Below are positions 36,636 through 46,059 of a stretch of 64,000 bases of DNA, one piece after another. The position numbers and the translations under genes were made by a program. Source of the DNA: UBA4582 sp965657335 (lineage in GTDB: Bacteria > Pseudomonadota > Gammaproteobacteria > Pseudomonadales > Azotimanducaceae); contig CBFHOH010000001.1 of assembly GCA_965657335.1 (NCBI GenBank), positions 124,001 to 188,000 of the forward strand, given 5' to 3'. The notes beneath the pieces were generated by a model. It saw nothing but the letters and a program-made list of their open reading frames with translations. It did no database searches and was not told where the DNA came from. Position 1 is the first letter of the stretch. Each line of letters opens with the position of its first letter.

Positions 36636-38687
36636 ATGAAAAACCCATTACTAGAAAAAAATGAATTGCCCCCTTTCGATAAAATTAAGCCAGAGCACAT
36701 TGAGGCTGCTATCGACCATATGCTCGCTGAAAATAGAGCAGCGGTTGATCGTTTGCTGAGTTCGGGCGCAAGTGAATACGAGGATTTGGTTGTTGAACTC
36801 GAAGCGCTCGACGATAAGCTAAACCAAGCTTTCTCGCCGGTATCACACATGAATTCGGTGGTGAACTCGCCGGCGCTGCGAGACGCTTACAACGCGTGCC
36901 TGCCCAAACTCTCGGAGTATGCCACTGAAATGGGACAAAACCCTCTGCTCTATGCCGCATATCAGGCGATCAAGGAGAGCCAGGCGTTTCATGATCTTGA
37001 CCGGTCAAAACGCATGGTCATTGAGCAAGCGATTCGGGACTTCAAACTGTCCGGTGTCAATTTGCCAAAGCAAGAACAACAACGGTTTTCGGAAATTTCG
37101 AAACGGCTGTCTGAGCTTTCCAGCAAGTTTAGCGATAACGTGCTTGATGCAACGATGGCATGGTCCCGACAGTTTGATGACACCAGTGAATTGCAGGGCT
37201 TACCAGAAACTGCGTTGCAACTAGCTCTTCAAACGGCGCAACAACGAGGCGAGAAAGGCTACGTTTTTACGCTTGAGTTCCCAAGTTACTTGCCGGTAAT
37301 GACTTACTGTGAGAACGAGTCTTTTCGCAGGGAAATATATGAAGCTTTTGCAACTCGAGCCTCTGATCAAGGCCCTTATGCGGGAAAGTGGGATAACACT
37401 TCTGTAATGCAGGAAATTTTGTCACTGCGTCAGGAAATGTCGTCGCTGCTAGGCTTTGATAATTATGCGGAATACTCGATTGCTAAAAAGATGGCTCAGA
37501 GCAACGATCAGGTAATCGAATTTCTTGAAGATTTGGCGTCAAAATCTGTTTCGGTTGCGACTGCACAGTACGCGGAGCTCTGTGAGTTTGCCCAGCAACG
37601 CTACGGGAAAAGTGAGTTAAATGCCTGGGACGTTACCTTTTATTCAGAACGGCTCAAGGAGCAAAAATTCGACATATCGGAAGAGGCTTTGAGGCCCTAT
37701 TTTCCGGCACCTCGAGTATTAAATGGCATGTACGAGGTTGTCCGTCGTTTATACGATATTGAAGTCGTACAGACGACGAATGTGGTGACCTGGCACAAGG
37801 ACGTTCAGACTTTCGACATTAGGAAAAACGGTGAGACCATTGCGCGTTTTTATCTGGACTTGTTTGCGCGACCAAATAAACAGGGTGGCGCCTGGATGGA
37901 TGAATGTCGTGTTCGAAGAGAGGTTTATGGCACGGGAGAACAAGGCGTTTCCATTCAGCTGCCAGTTGCCTATTTAACGTGTAATTTCACCGGTCCGGTC
38001 GGAGACGCGCCGTCCCTGCTTACCCACGATCAGGTTGTCACGCTCTTTCACGAGTTTGGCCATGGTCTACATCACATGCTGACTAAGGTGTCAGCGGCTG
38101 GAGTATCCGGCATTAACGGGGTTGCTTGGGATGCAGTCGAATTACCCAGTCAGTTCATGGAAAATTGGTGTTGGCAGTCCGAGGCGCTTAATTTTATATC
38201 TGGCCATTATGAATCCGGAGAGGTACTACCAGAAGAGATGCTAGAGAAAATGTTGGCTGGGAAAAACTTCCAGTCTGCAATGGCAATGGTTAGGCAGCTT
38301 GAGTTTTCGTTGTTCGATTTCCGACTGCACGCAGAGTTCGACCCAGAGATCCCGAATCAAATACAAGCAGTATTGGATGAAGTGAGAAGTCAGGTAGCAG
38401 TTGTGCCCGCGCCATCATTCAACCGGTTTCAGAACGGTTTCGGGCATATATTTGGTGGTGGATATGCCGCTGGCTATTACAGCTACAAATGGGCCGAAGT
38501 GTTGTCGGCAGACGCTTTCTCCAGATTTGAACAGGACGGTATTTTCAATCGGCAAACCGGTGAGCAATTTTTGGTTTCTGTGCTCGAACAAGGTGGCTCG
38601 GTCGATCCGATGGACATGTTTGTTGCTTTTATGGGGCGCGAGCCCCGTGTTGAGGCTTTGTTAAAACAGGAAGGCATTGTTGCTTAA
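36636..38687 (+). CDS. prlC: Oligopeptidase A (M3 metallopeptidase)
   Basis: Cytosolic zinc oligopeptidase degrading signal peptides and other short peptides. 683 residues, matching E. coli PrlC. The zinc motif HEFGH is in VTLFHEFGHGLHHML (about residue 470), with the downstream Glu ligand in LPSQFMENWCWQ. It is followed by the yheV-type gene, a frequent pairing. Confidence 0.97.
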   Translation: MKNPLLEKNELPPFDKIKPEHIEAAIDHMLAENRAAVDRLLSSGASEYEDLVVELEALDDKLNQAFSPVSHMNSVVNSPALRDAYNACLPKLSEYATEMGQNPLLYAAYQAIKESQAFHDLDRSKRMVIEQAIRDFKLSGVNLPKQEQQRFSEISKRLSELSSKFSDNVLDATMAWSRQFDDTSELQGLPETALQLALQTAQQRGEKGYVFTLEFPSYLPVMTYCENESFRREIYEAFATRASDQGPYAGKWDNTSVMQEILSLRQEMSSLLGFDNYAEYSIAKKMAQSNDQVIEFLEDLASKSVSVATAQYAELCEFAQQRYGKSELNAWDVTFYSERLKEQKFDISEEALRPYFPAPRVLNGMYEVVRRLYDIEVVQTTNVVTWHKDVQTFDIRKNGETIARFYLDLFARPNKQGGAWMDECRVRREVYGTGEQGVSIQLPVAYLTCNFTGPVGDAPSLLTHDQVVTLFHEFGHGLHHMLTKVSAAGVSGINGVAWDAVELPSQFMENWCWQSEALNFISGHYESGEVLPEEMLEKMLAGKNFQSAMAMVRQLEFSLFDFRLHAEFDPEIPNQIQAVLDEVRSQVAVVPAPSFNRFQNGFGHIFGGGYAAGYYSYKWAEVLSADAFSRFEQDGIFNRQTGEQFLVSVLEQGGSVDPMDMFVAFMGREPRVEALLKQEGIVA

Positions 38688-38707
38688 GATGATGACAGGT
38701 GACAAAG

Positions 38708-38962
38708 ATGTCTATCAGTACCAGCCGTAGAAGGTTTATCGCAGGCGCCACCTGCCCGCAGTGCGGGCAAGTGGACAAAGTATTCACTCAAACTCGGATC
38801 ACAAAATCAGAAAGTTCAGAGGTCTCGCTCGAATATAGGGAAAGGGGCTGTGTTGCTTGTGAATTTCTTGAAAACATTGAGGATGCTACCTCAACTAACC
38901 TACCCTCAGACACCGAAGCAGCCGACCAGAAGGACTGGGCGCCCATTAAATTACCCGAGTAA
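38708..38962 (+). CDS. yheV: YheV-family zinc-ribbon protein (DUF2387)
   Basis: Short protein with two Cys-x-x-Cys pairs, CPQC near residue 15 and CVAC near residue 49, forming a putative zinc ribbon. The RRRFIAGATCPQCG start is typical of the family. The ATG at 38708 has AGG eight bases upstream; a GTG three codons earlier is possible. The acidic C-terminal tail (DTEAADQKDW) is divergent. Function is unknown. Confidence 0.85.
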   Translation: MSISTSRRRFIAGATCPQCGQVDKVFTQTRITKSESSEVSLEYRERGCVACEFLENIEDATSTNLPSDTEAADQKDWAPIKLPE

Positions 38963-39795
38963 CGATGTTGTAGCTGGGTGAGTCGATCCGCGCATGACGG
39001 ACGTTGTTTCAACGAGAACTCGAACACCAAGTCATTTTTGTGACACGAGCCGTCAATTGTGAAATTGACTGACGCGTTTCCGATAACCGCTGCTGGCGAA
39101 AGCGGTGAAAGACATCGTATTAGCTAAATGGCTGCTAGCAGCATAGTTTTCGTCGTTCATTAGTGACTAAAACTATATTGGTATCAATGCTTTAGGGAAA
39201 CTAAAGGCCACTCAGAACTCGATGAGAAACGGGATAACTGGCTACACGAACAGCCAGAAAATCACCTCAATAGGGCTGCCTCTCAAAAGCGTCGTAAGCC
39301 CGCTCAAGCGACACACATCGCTTAATTTGTGATTTTGGCTAGTTTTTGGGCGAGGTAGATCGGGGAAAGCAAAAAAATAGTACATATATATGTTTATACG
39401 AAATAAATTGCAGATCGGCTTAACCCCTCAGAGTTCGCCGAAAGCCGCGTAATTTAAGTCTTCTAAGCTTGAGAATAAGATGAGCGCTGCTATAATTGGC
39501 GCGGTTTTTGATCAGGGTCAATTTTTCTGCAATCAGTGTGGTGTTGAATCAATGTTTAGGACGATTCACTCACAGACAAGAAAGGATCAAAACAGACATC
39601 GTACCAAATCTAAAGCTACTGTTACTTGGCGCTGCATCGAAAGCGCAAGCATCAGCGAGGTGTCAATCAGACTACGACCTGTAGTCTTCATTGGTAGGTC
39701 CCGATCTGAGTTGGTTTCAATCTAGCGTTGAAGGCATTAAATAGACCTGACGATAATCGTTGGTAAATTATTATTTGAAAATTGGAGTTCTTCGG
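38963..39795. other. Long gene-free stretch upstream of the cox operon
   Basis: About 830 bp without a convincing gene. It contains several short inverted repeats: GTCAATT/AATTGAC at 39052-39069, ACCGCT/AGCGGT at 39086-39106, and palindrome GCTGCTAGCAGC at 39131-39142. An AT-rich tract lies at about 39375-39410, and a strong promoter at 39469-39496. An 81-codon open frame at 39480-39725 starts between the promoter boxes and has no protein-like features, so it is not called. Confidence 0.6.
39469..39496 (+). promoter_or_regulatory. Strong sigma-70 promoter for the cox operon
   Basis: TTGAGA (39469-39474), 16-bp spacer, perfect TATAAT (39491-39496). Transcription from here would give coxB a leader of nearly 300 nt, unusually long for a cox operon and containing no terminator-like hairpin. 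Confidence 0.65.
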
Positions 39796-40938
39796 ATGAA
39801 GAAAGCGAAGCAAATGAATTGGCTAGTTGCTTTGTCATTGCTGCTATCCAGTAGTTGGGTGCAAGCAGATTGGGCAGTAAATATGCGAGAAGGTGTGACG
39901 GCGATCAGTCGTGACGTTTACTCGCTCCACATGATCATTTTTTGGGTCTGTGTGGTGATAGGCGTGCTGGTATTTGGTGTAATGATTCTCTCGATGTTGA
40001 TGCATCGTAAATCATTGGGTGTGAAGCCTGCGGATTTCCATCACAGCACAAAGCTGGAGATTGTTTGGACAATCATTCCTGTTGTGATTCTTGTGGTGAT
40101 GGCTATACCGTCAACGACAACGCTAAATGCGATGTATGACGCGGGTGATGCGGACATCGACATTGAGGTGAGAGGCCTGCAGTGGAAGTGGCAATACACC
40201 TACCTGAACGACGACCCCGAGAAGGAAGTTAAATTTATTAGCTCCCTCCTTACCCCCTCGGAGGAGATATACAACGACGCGCGGAAGCGAGAGCACTACT
40301 TGCTCGATGTAGACAACGAAGTCGTTATCCCGATTAATAAAAAAATTAGGTTCCTCGTCACGTCACAAGACGTGATCCACGCGTGGTGGGTACCGGATTT
40401 TGCCGTCAAGCGAGACGCGATTCCCGGTTTCGTGCATGAGGCATGGACGGTTGTTGATGAGCCCGGTATCTATCGGGGTCAGTGTGCAGAACTCTGCGGT
40501 AAAGAGCATGGTTTCATGCCGATCGTGGTTCGTGCAGTAGAACAAGCGGAGTACGATGAATGGTTGGCTAGTAAGCAGGAGGAAGCCAGAGAGGTTTTTG
40601 AGACTGTCGGTAAAGAGTGGACTCACGATGAGTTGATGGAGAAAGGCGAAGATGTGTATTTGCGCGTTTGTGCAGTTTGTCACCAGGTGAACGGCCAAGG
40701 CTTGCCACCTGCATTCCCAACGTTAGTGGGCACAGGGCTTGCAGTCGGACCGATGCAAGAGCATGTGGACATTGTCCTGCACGGAAAAGCTGGTACCGCG
40801 ATGCAATCCTTTAGTTCGCAGTTGAATGCAGCGGAAATTGCAGCGGTAGTTACTTACGAGCGAAATGCTTGGGGTAATGATATGGGCGACATGATACAGC
40901 CCAGCGAGATACACGAAATGATGAACGGAGGCCAATAA
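39796..40938 (+). CDS. coxB: Cytochrome c oxidase subunit II with fused cytochrome c domain
   Basis: 380 residues from ATG 39796 (GGAG eight bases upstream). A signal peptide (to about residue 24, VQA|DW) precedes two membrane helices. The CuA centre is HAWWVPDF, then CAELCGKEHGFMP. A C-terminal class I cytochrome c domain carries CAVCH and a probable Met ligand in GTAMQSF, making a caa3/cox2-c fusion that can take electrons directly from small cytochromes. First gene of coxB-coxA-cox11-cox3. Confidence 0.97.
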   Translation: MKKAKQMNWLVALSLLLSSSWVQADWAVNMREGVTAISRDVYSLHMIIFWVCVVIGVLVFGVMILSMLMHRKSLGVKPADFHHSTKLEIVWTIIPVVILVVMAIPSTTTLNAMYDAGDADIDIEVRGLQWKWQYTYLNDDPEKEVKFISSLLTPSEEIYNDARKREHYLLDVDNEVVIPINKKIRFLVTSQDVIHAWWVPDFAVKRDAIPGFVHEAWTVVDEPGIYRGQCAELCGKEHGFMPIVVRAVEQAEYDEWLASKQEEAREVFETVGKEWTHDELMEKGEDVYLRVCAVCHQVNGQGLPPAFPTLVGTGLAVGPMQEHVDIVLHGKAGTAMQSFSSQLNAAEIAAVVTYERNAWGNDMGDMIQPSEIHEMMNGGQ

Positions 40939-40939
40939 A

Positions 40940-42544
40940 ATGAGCGCAGTTATCGAAGACCATCATCACGAAGACCACCATCACGGGCCTGCCAAGGGCA
41001 TCATGAGATGGGTTTTTACAACTAATCACAAAGACATTGGTACGCTATACCTTTGGTTTAGTTTCTTAATGTTTTTGCTCGGGGGTTCTTTCGCACTGGT
41101 AATCCGTGCGGAGTTGTTCCAGCCAGGACTACAAATCGTAGAGCCCGAATTTTTTAACCAGATGACCACGATGCACGGCTTGATCATGGTATTTGGTGCG
41201 GTCATGCCGGCTTTTGTTGGTTTGGCGAATTGGCTCGTACCTATGATGATCGGCGCGCCGGATATGGCGCTTCCTAGAATGAATAACTATAGTTTCTGGA
41301 TATTGCCTTTTGCATTCACCATGTTGGCCAGCACGTTGTTGTCCGAAGCTGGTGCGCCAAACTTTGGTTGGACTTTCTACGCACCGCTCTCAACAACCTA
41401 TGCGCCACCTTCGGTGACCTTCTTCATATTTGCGGTGCACCTGATGGGCATATCGTCAATCATGGGTTCAATTAACGTGATTGTTACGATATTGAACTTG
41501 CGAGCGCCAGGTATGACGTTGATGCAGATGCCGCTATTTGTATGGACATGGTTGATTACTGCCTATCTTTTGATCGCAGTTATGCCAGTGTTAGCCGGTG
41601 TTGTGACCATGATGCTAATGGACATCCACTTTGGCACGGCATTCTTTAGTGCAGCTGGTGGCGGTGATCCGGTGTTGTTCCAGCATGTTTTTTGGTTCTT
41701 CGGGCATCCGGAAGTCTACATTATGATACTGCCGGCATTCGGTGTTGTATCAGCGATCATCCCGACGTTTACACGGAAGAGACTGTTTGGGTACGCGTCA
41801 ATGGTTTACGCGACCGCTTCAATTGCTTTCTTGTCATTTATCGTTTGGGCGCATCACATGTTTACGGTTGGAATGCCGTTAGCGGGCGAACTTTATTTCA
41901 TGTACGCAACGATGCTGATTGCAGTGCCAACAGGGGTGAAGGTTTTCAACTGGGTTGCGACAATGTGGCAGGGTGCGATGACTTTTGAAACACCGATGTT
42001 ATTCGCAATAGCCTTCGTGATTCTGTTTACTATCGGTGGACTTTCTGGGCTGATGTTGGCAATTGCGCCAGCTGATTTTCAGTATCACGATACCTACTTC
42101 GTGGTAGCGCATTTCCATTATGTGCTAGTTCCGGGATCTGTTTTCTCCATCATGGCTGCAGTCTACTACTGGCTGCCAAAGTGGACAGGAAACATGTACG
42201 ACGAAACGCTAGGTAAGACTCACTTCTGGCTATCATTTGTCGGCATCAACATTACGTTTTTCCCTCAGCACTTTATCGGGTTGGCGGGGATGCCAAGACG
42301 GATTCCTGATTATGCGTTGCAGTTCGCTGACTACAACATGATTTCATCTGTGGGTGCATTCCTCTTCGGATTCTCCCAGCTGTTCTTCATGTTTATCGTC
42401 ATCAAGTGTATTCGTGGTGGTAAGCCAGCAACCGCGCAAGTATGGGAAGGTGCGCACGGTTTGGAATGGACGGTGCCCTCACCTGCGCCATATCACACCT
42501 TTACCACACCTGACGGTATCGATTTGAAAGAAGCGCATGGGTAG
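40940..42544 (+). CDS. coxA: Cytochrome c oxidase subunit I
   Basis: Catalytic subunit with the low-spin haem and haem-CuB site, pumping protons. 534 residues and 12 membrane helices. Ligand histidines lie in TTMHGLIMVFGAVMP, WFFGHPEVYI (with the cross-linked Tyr), WAHHMFTVG and HDTYFVVAHFHYVL. A His-rich N-terminus (HHHEDHHHG) is notable. It starts 1 bp after coxB. Confidence 0.98.
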   Translation: MSAVIEDHHHEDHHHGPAKGIMRWVFTTNHKDIGTLYLWFSFLMFLLGGSFALVIRAELFQPGLQIVEPEFFNQMTTMHGLIMVFGAVMPAFVGLANWLVPMMIGAPDMALPRMNNYSFWILPFAFTMLASTLLSEAGAPNFGWTFYAPLSTTYAPPSVTFFIFAVHLMGISSIMGSINVIVTILNLRAPGMTLMQMPLFVWTWLITAYLLIAVMPVLAGVVTMMLMDIHFGTAFFSAAGGGDPVLFQHVFWFFGHPEVYIMILPAFGVVSAIIPTFTRKRLFGYASMVYATASIAFLSFIVWAHHMFTVGMPLAGELYFMYATMLIAVPTGVKVFNWVATMWQGAMTFETPMLFAIAFVILFTIGGLSGLMLAIAPADFQYHDTYFVVAHFHYVLVPGSVFSIMAAVYYWLPKWTGNMYDETLGKTHFWLSFVGINITFFPQHFIGLAGMPRRIPDYALQFADYNMISSVGAFLFGFSQLFFMFIVIKCIRGGKPATAQVWEGAHGLEWTVPSPAPYHTFTTPDGIDLKEAHG

Positions 42545-42553
42545 GAGCTGTAG

Positions 42554-43147
42554 ATGAGCAAAGCAGAAACAGACTCACAAACCAGCAGCAGGTCTGCTGG
42601 TTTCAATCCAGGGCGATCTGTAGGCAGATTGCTGATGGTTGTGATTGGGATGTTTGCCTTTGGTTTTGCGTTGGTTCCTTTATACGATGTGATCTGTGAT
42701 GTAACAGGTTTGAATGGCAAAACAGGTGATCAATACACCGAGGCCAGCAGCCAGTCAGCAAACACGGATCGCGTCGTAACAATTCAGTTTCTGACGAACA
42801 ACAATGCTGACATGCCTTGGGAGTTTCGCCCCGAGGTCAGAAGTATTGAGGTTCATCCAGGCGAACTGAACAAAACCACGTTTTACGTTCAAAACCCGGC
42901 TAACCGGACTATAATGGCGCAAGCAGTACCGAGCGTGACACCTTTCATTGCTGCAAGTTACCTGCACAAAACAGAGTGTTTCTGTTTTGATCAGCAAGAA
43001 TTAGCTGCAAACGAATCTATGGATATGCCTCTTAGGTTCATTGTAGATAGTGAAATACCAGCAGATATTGAAACATTAACTTTATCTTATACCTTGTTCG
43101 ATATTACCGATCGAACAGCAGGACAATTAGCTGTTGTCGATAACTAG
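42554..43147 (+). CDS. ctaG: Cytochrome c oxidase assembly protein CtaG/Cox11
   Basis: Membrane-anchored copper chaperone that delivers Cu to the CuB site of subunit I. 197 residues, with one membrane helix at about 23-42 and a periplasmic immunoglobulin-like domain. The copper-binding motif is CFCFDQQ in KTECFCFDQQEL. It lies between coxA and cox3, the standard place in Pseudomonas-type clusters. Confidence 0.96.
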   Translation: MSKAETDSQTSSRSAGFNPGRSVGRLLMVVIGMFAFGFALVPLYDVICDVTGLNGKTGDQYTEASSQSANTDRVVTIQFLTNNNADMPWEFRPEVRSIEVHPGELNKTTFYVQNPANRTIMAQAVPSVTPFIAASYLHKTECFCFDQQELAANESMDMPLRFIVDSEIPADIETLTLSYTLFDITDRTAGQLAVVDN

Positions 43148-43181
43148 ACACGCTGTTCGCAAGATTTGACGGAGATTTAAC

Positions 43182-44084
43182 ATGGCAACTGATGCTACAT
43201 ACGAAACTTACTACGTACCAGCGGATAGCAAATTACCTATTTTTGCTTCCCTTGGAATATTCCTGACCGTCTTTGGCATGGGAAACTGGTTCAATGACCT
43301 CTCGGCTGGCAATGAAGGGTCGATTGGCGTCTGGATACTGATGTTTGGCGGTCTGGTCATGGGAACAACCCTGTTCGTATGGTTCAGTAAAGTGATAGAG
43401 GAAAATCACGCGAAGATGTACAGCCAGCAAATGAATCGATCATTCGTGTGGGGAATGAGCTGGTTTATCTTTTCGGAAGTGATGTTTTTTGCGGCTTTCT
43501 TCGGAGCGCTATTCTACGTTCGCGTTTTTGTTGTTCCGTGGATCGGTGGAGAAGGTGCTCGTGGCCCAACTGATATGTTGTGGCCAGATTACGTGCCTGA
43601 GTGGCCTCTGATCAATACACCAGACCCATCACTTTTCCCTGGCGCTAAAGAGCCTATGGGTCCGTGGGGTTTGCCATTGATCAACACGGTATTGCTCGTG
43701 CTTTCGAGTTTTACTGTTAATATTGCACATCACGGTATCAAGGAAAATAACCGTAAAAAGCTCGTGACATGGTTATCAATCACTGTGGCACTTGGTGTGG
43801 CGTTCCTATTCTGCCAGGCTTACGAGTACTATCATGCATACGAGGCGCTAGGTTTAACGCTGAATGCTGGAATTTATGGTACGACATTTTACATGCTGAC
43901 AGGCTTCCACGGCGCTCACGTTACGTTAGGTACTTTTATGCTAGCAGTCATGCTAGGCCGAGCGATTAAGGGGCACTTCCGTGACGATGACTGTTTTGGC
44001 TTCGAGGCGGCGGCTTGGTATTGGCACTTCGTCGACGTGGTATGGATCGGGCTGTTTGTATTTGTCTATATATTAGGTAGCTAG
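43182..44084 (+). CDS. coxC: Cytochrome c oxidase subunit III
   Basis: 300 residues, seven membrane helices. Conserved features include the helix III Glu in WGMSWFIFSEVMFFAAFFGALFY, the GFHGAHVTLGT motif and the C-terminal WYWHFVDVVWIGLF. Last gene of the structural operon; a strong terminator follows 18 bp after the stop. Confidence 0.97.
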   Translation: MATDATYETYYVPADSKLPIFASLGIFLTVFGMGNWFNDLSAGNEGSIGVWILMFGGLVMGTTLFVWFSKVIEENHAKMYSQQMNRSFVWGMSWFIFSEVMFFAAFFGALFYVRVFVVPWIGGEGARGPTDMLWPDYVPEWPLINTPDPSLFPGAKEPMGPWGLPLINTVLLVLSSFTVNIAHHGIKENNRKKLVTWLSITVALGVAFLFCQAYEYYHAYEALGLTLNAGIYGTTFYMLTGFHGAHVTLGTFMLAVMLGRAIKGHFRDDDCFGFEAAAWYWHFVDVVWIGLFVFVYILGS

Positions 44085-44102
44085 AACAAAGTAATGGTTA
44101 AT

Positions 44103-44130
44103 AAGGCTCCTGTTTAGGAGCCTTTTTTTT
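44103..44130 (+). terminator. Rho-independent terminator after cox3
   Basis: AAGGCTCC (44103-44110), loop TGTTTA, GGAGCCTT (44117-44124), then continuous T to 44130. A perfect 8-bp stem and a long U tract ending the coxB-A-ctaG-coxC transcript. Confidence 0.93.
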
Positions 44131-44151
44131 GATCGGATTCTTAAGCGGGAA

Positions 44152-44367
44152 TTATTGGTACCAGGGAGAAGAGACCGCCAATTCGCCTGACCAGAGGCCA
44201 TAAGTGACGGCGACGAGTAATAGTCCAGCGAGGGTAACGCGTATAAACAACCAGTTGGCTGTGCGCTTACCGGCCTGTCCCTGATCTACCACGAGGGTAT
44301 AGAAGGCGCGCCCTAGCGCCAGAATGTTTCCGATAAACAGCAGCACGATAACGACTTTTAACCACAT
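44152..44367 (-). CDS. DUF2909 twin-transmembrane protein
   Basis: 71 residues with two membrane helices (about 1-20 and 40-62), starting MWLKVVIVLLFIGNILALGR. It is the small protein found in reverse orientation between cox3 and the SURF1 gene in Pseudomonas-type cox clusters. A role in oxidase assembly is implied only by this conserved location. Confidence 0.82.
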   Translation of the reverse strand: MWLKVVIVLLFIGNILALGRAFYTLVVDQGQAGKRTANWLFIRVTLAGLLLVAVTYGLWSGELAVSSPWYQ

Positions 44368-44433
44368 AAATTACTCACCAAAGTTGGGTAGGATTTTGGA
44401 ACTAAATACGATGCTAACTATTGTACAGATCAA

Positions 44434-45273
44434 ATGACGAGTAGAGCTACTGCCAATGATCGTCAATTTTTCATGAAGCTGATCGCCGGTATTGGGATGA
44501 TAGATTGGCGAATGATGATTTTCTGTGTGGTATTTTTTAGTACTTTTACCTCGCTGGGCTTTTGGCAAATGGATCGCGCGGCGCAAAAGGTCGAAATGCT
44601 TACGACACTTGAAGAAAAAAGAAACCAACGGCCCGTCGAAAACGTAAAAGACCCAGGAAACTCGTTGGATGAGGTAGACGGAATACCTGTGCGTTTGCGA
44701 GGAGAATATTTGCCGGGTAGTGCTATTTTGCTAGATAACGTGGTGTTTGGAGGAAAAGTCGGATTCGACCTGCTCGTTTGGTTTAAAGAAGCCAACACGA
44801 ACCGTCTCTTCTTAGTTAATCGCGGTTTTGTTGCGATGGCGAGGACACGAACTGAAATCCCCGAAATGCCTCCGATAAACGCAGCGACAAATAGTCTGAC
44901 GGGCCACATATACGCTCGCCGTTACGATAACGCTTCCCTAATAGCCCCTGTACCGATCGTTACAGCCGAAAATGCTGACGCGCTTGGCATTGAGCAAGGA
45001 CAAGTCCGAATCGCCCAGCGAGCTGCGCCAGAATTTCTGGCAGCCGGAGACCCTTCAATCGGCGCCAAAGCAAGCATGGTCTACCCTTACCTAATACGAT
45101 TGACCGTTGGCGACCCTAATGGTTTACCAAGAAATTGGATCTTGGCGAATATCATGCCTGAAAAACATACGGGGTACGCTATTCAGTGGTTCCTGATGGC
45201 CCTTGCTATTTTGGTTCTTTTTATTCGGCTTGCACTTAAACAGCAATCAACTCAAGATGAAAAAGGAGTCTAA
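44434..45273 (+). CDS. SURF1-family cytochrome oxidase assembly protein
   Basis: Involved in haem a insertion into subunit I. 279 residues from ATG 44434; an internal ATG at 44473 (MKLIAGIGMIDWRMM) is an alternative that drops a polar leader. Two membrane helices flank a periplasmic domain: near 27-44 (with the family motif LGFWQMDRAAQK) and at the C-terminus (YAIQWFLMALAILVLFI). VRLRGEY and LLVNRGF-like segments are present. Followed after 1 bp by the Sco-like gene. Confidence 0.9.
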   Translation: MTSRATANDRQFFMKLIAGIGMIDWRMMIFCVVFFSTFTSLGFWQMDRAAQKVEMLTTLEEKRNQRPVENVKDPGNSLDEVDGIPVRLRGEYLPGSAILLDNVVFGGKVGFDLLVWFKEANTNRLFLVNRGFVAMARTRTEIPEMPPINAATNSLTGHIYARRYDNASLIAPVPIVTAENADALGIEQGQVRIAQRAAPEFLAAGDPSIGAKASMVYPYLIRLTVGDPNGLPRNWILANIMPEKHTGYAIQWFLMALAILVLFIRLALKQQSTQDEKGV

Positions 45274-45274
45274 A

Positions 45275-45892
45275 ATGAACGACGAGGCGACCCAGTTAGA
45301 CAAAGAGGCGGAAGGGTCTTTGACTAAAACTCGTATGAAGTTATCGGCACTTTTTCTCATGTCCGTGGCACCTTTCGTGCTTGCTTATGTCGTGTTCTTT
45401 GTAAAACCTGAGTGGATTCCTGCTACTACTACTAATCAAGGCGAGTTGCTGCTACCGCCGATTCAAGCAAGCAAGGTCGGCATTGACCATAAATCATTGT
45501 TTGAAGGTGACCGATGGTTGCTTGTTATCCCTGTGGGCAGCGACTGTCATCAGGGGTGCATCGATGCGTTGTATTACACCCGTCAGGTTAAAACCGCGCT
45601 GGGCAAAGAGTCTGGCCGCATTGAACGCATTGTATTAAGCGGCACAACGAATATCTCCAGTGAATTCGAGACTTTGCTCCAGCAAGAGCACCAACATGCA
45701 AGACTTATCTCTAACAGCGGCGTTGCGATTAATACGCTGGTGGAACCATTGCTAGGTCGGCCGCCAGGAGATCCTTACATCCTGCTAATGGACCCGAATG
45801 GCAACATTATGATGTTCTATACAATCGATAAAGCTGGCAAACCGATGCTCAAGGACATAAAACATCTACTCAAGGCTTCAAATATCGGTTAA
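45275..45892 (+). CDS. Sco-like thioredoxin-fold protein of the cox cluster (PA0111-like)
   Basis: 205 residues from ATG 45275, preceded by AAAGGAG. One N-terminal membrane helix (about 24-46) anchors a periplasmic domain with GSDCHQGCIDALYYTRQV, aligned with the CxxxC copper/redox motif of Sco1 (here C-H-Q-G-C). A DPYILLMDPNGNIMMFY segment matches the thioredoxin-fold sheet. The gene sits where Pseudomonas has PA0111, but the ctaA gene that normally follows is absent. Confidence 0.75.
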   Translation: MNDEATQLDKEAEGSLTKTRMKLSALFLMSVAPFVLAYVVFFVKPEWIPATTTNQGELLLPPIQASKVGIDHKSLFEGDRWLLVIPVGSDCHQGCIDALYYTRQVKTALGKESGRIERIVLSGTTNISSEFETLLQQEHQHARLISNSGVAINTLVEPLLGRPPGDPYILLMDPNGNIMMFYTIDKAGKPMLKDIKHLLKASNIG

Positions 45893-46059
45893 TCCACTCA
45901 TCAGCGCGTGGGTAAACTTTTGTTTTACTGCCACGTGAGGCTCCGAGTGCCGCGAGCAGGGCTAGACGAAGAATTTGCGAGAGAGATTCTAAACCACTGA
46001 AAAGTACTGAGGATTTTAGTAATATGCGCCCCCTATCTTACAACACCGGATTTTAAGCC

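Noticed and set aside
39480..39725. 81-codon frame upstream of coxB
   Set aside because: Its start overlaps the promoter spacer, there is no ribosome-binding site, and the translation (MSAAIIGAVFDQGQFFC...) shows no recognisable domain.
45930..45940. CACGTG core near the ctaB upstream region as a further parS
   Set aside because: Only the six-base core matches; the flanking TGTTT and AAACA arms are missing. The same applies to the CACGTG cores near 23913, 56847 and 58946.
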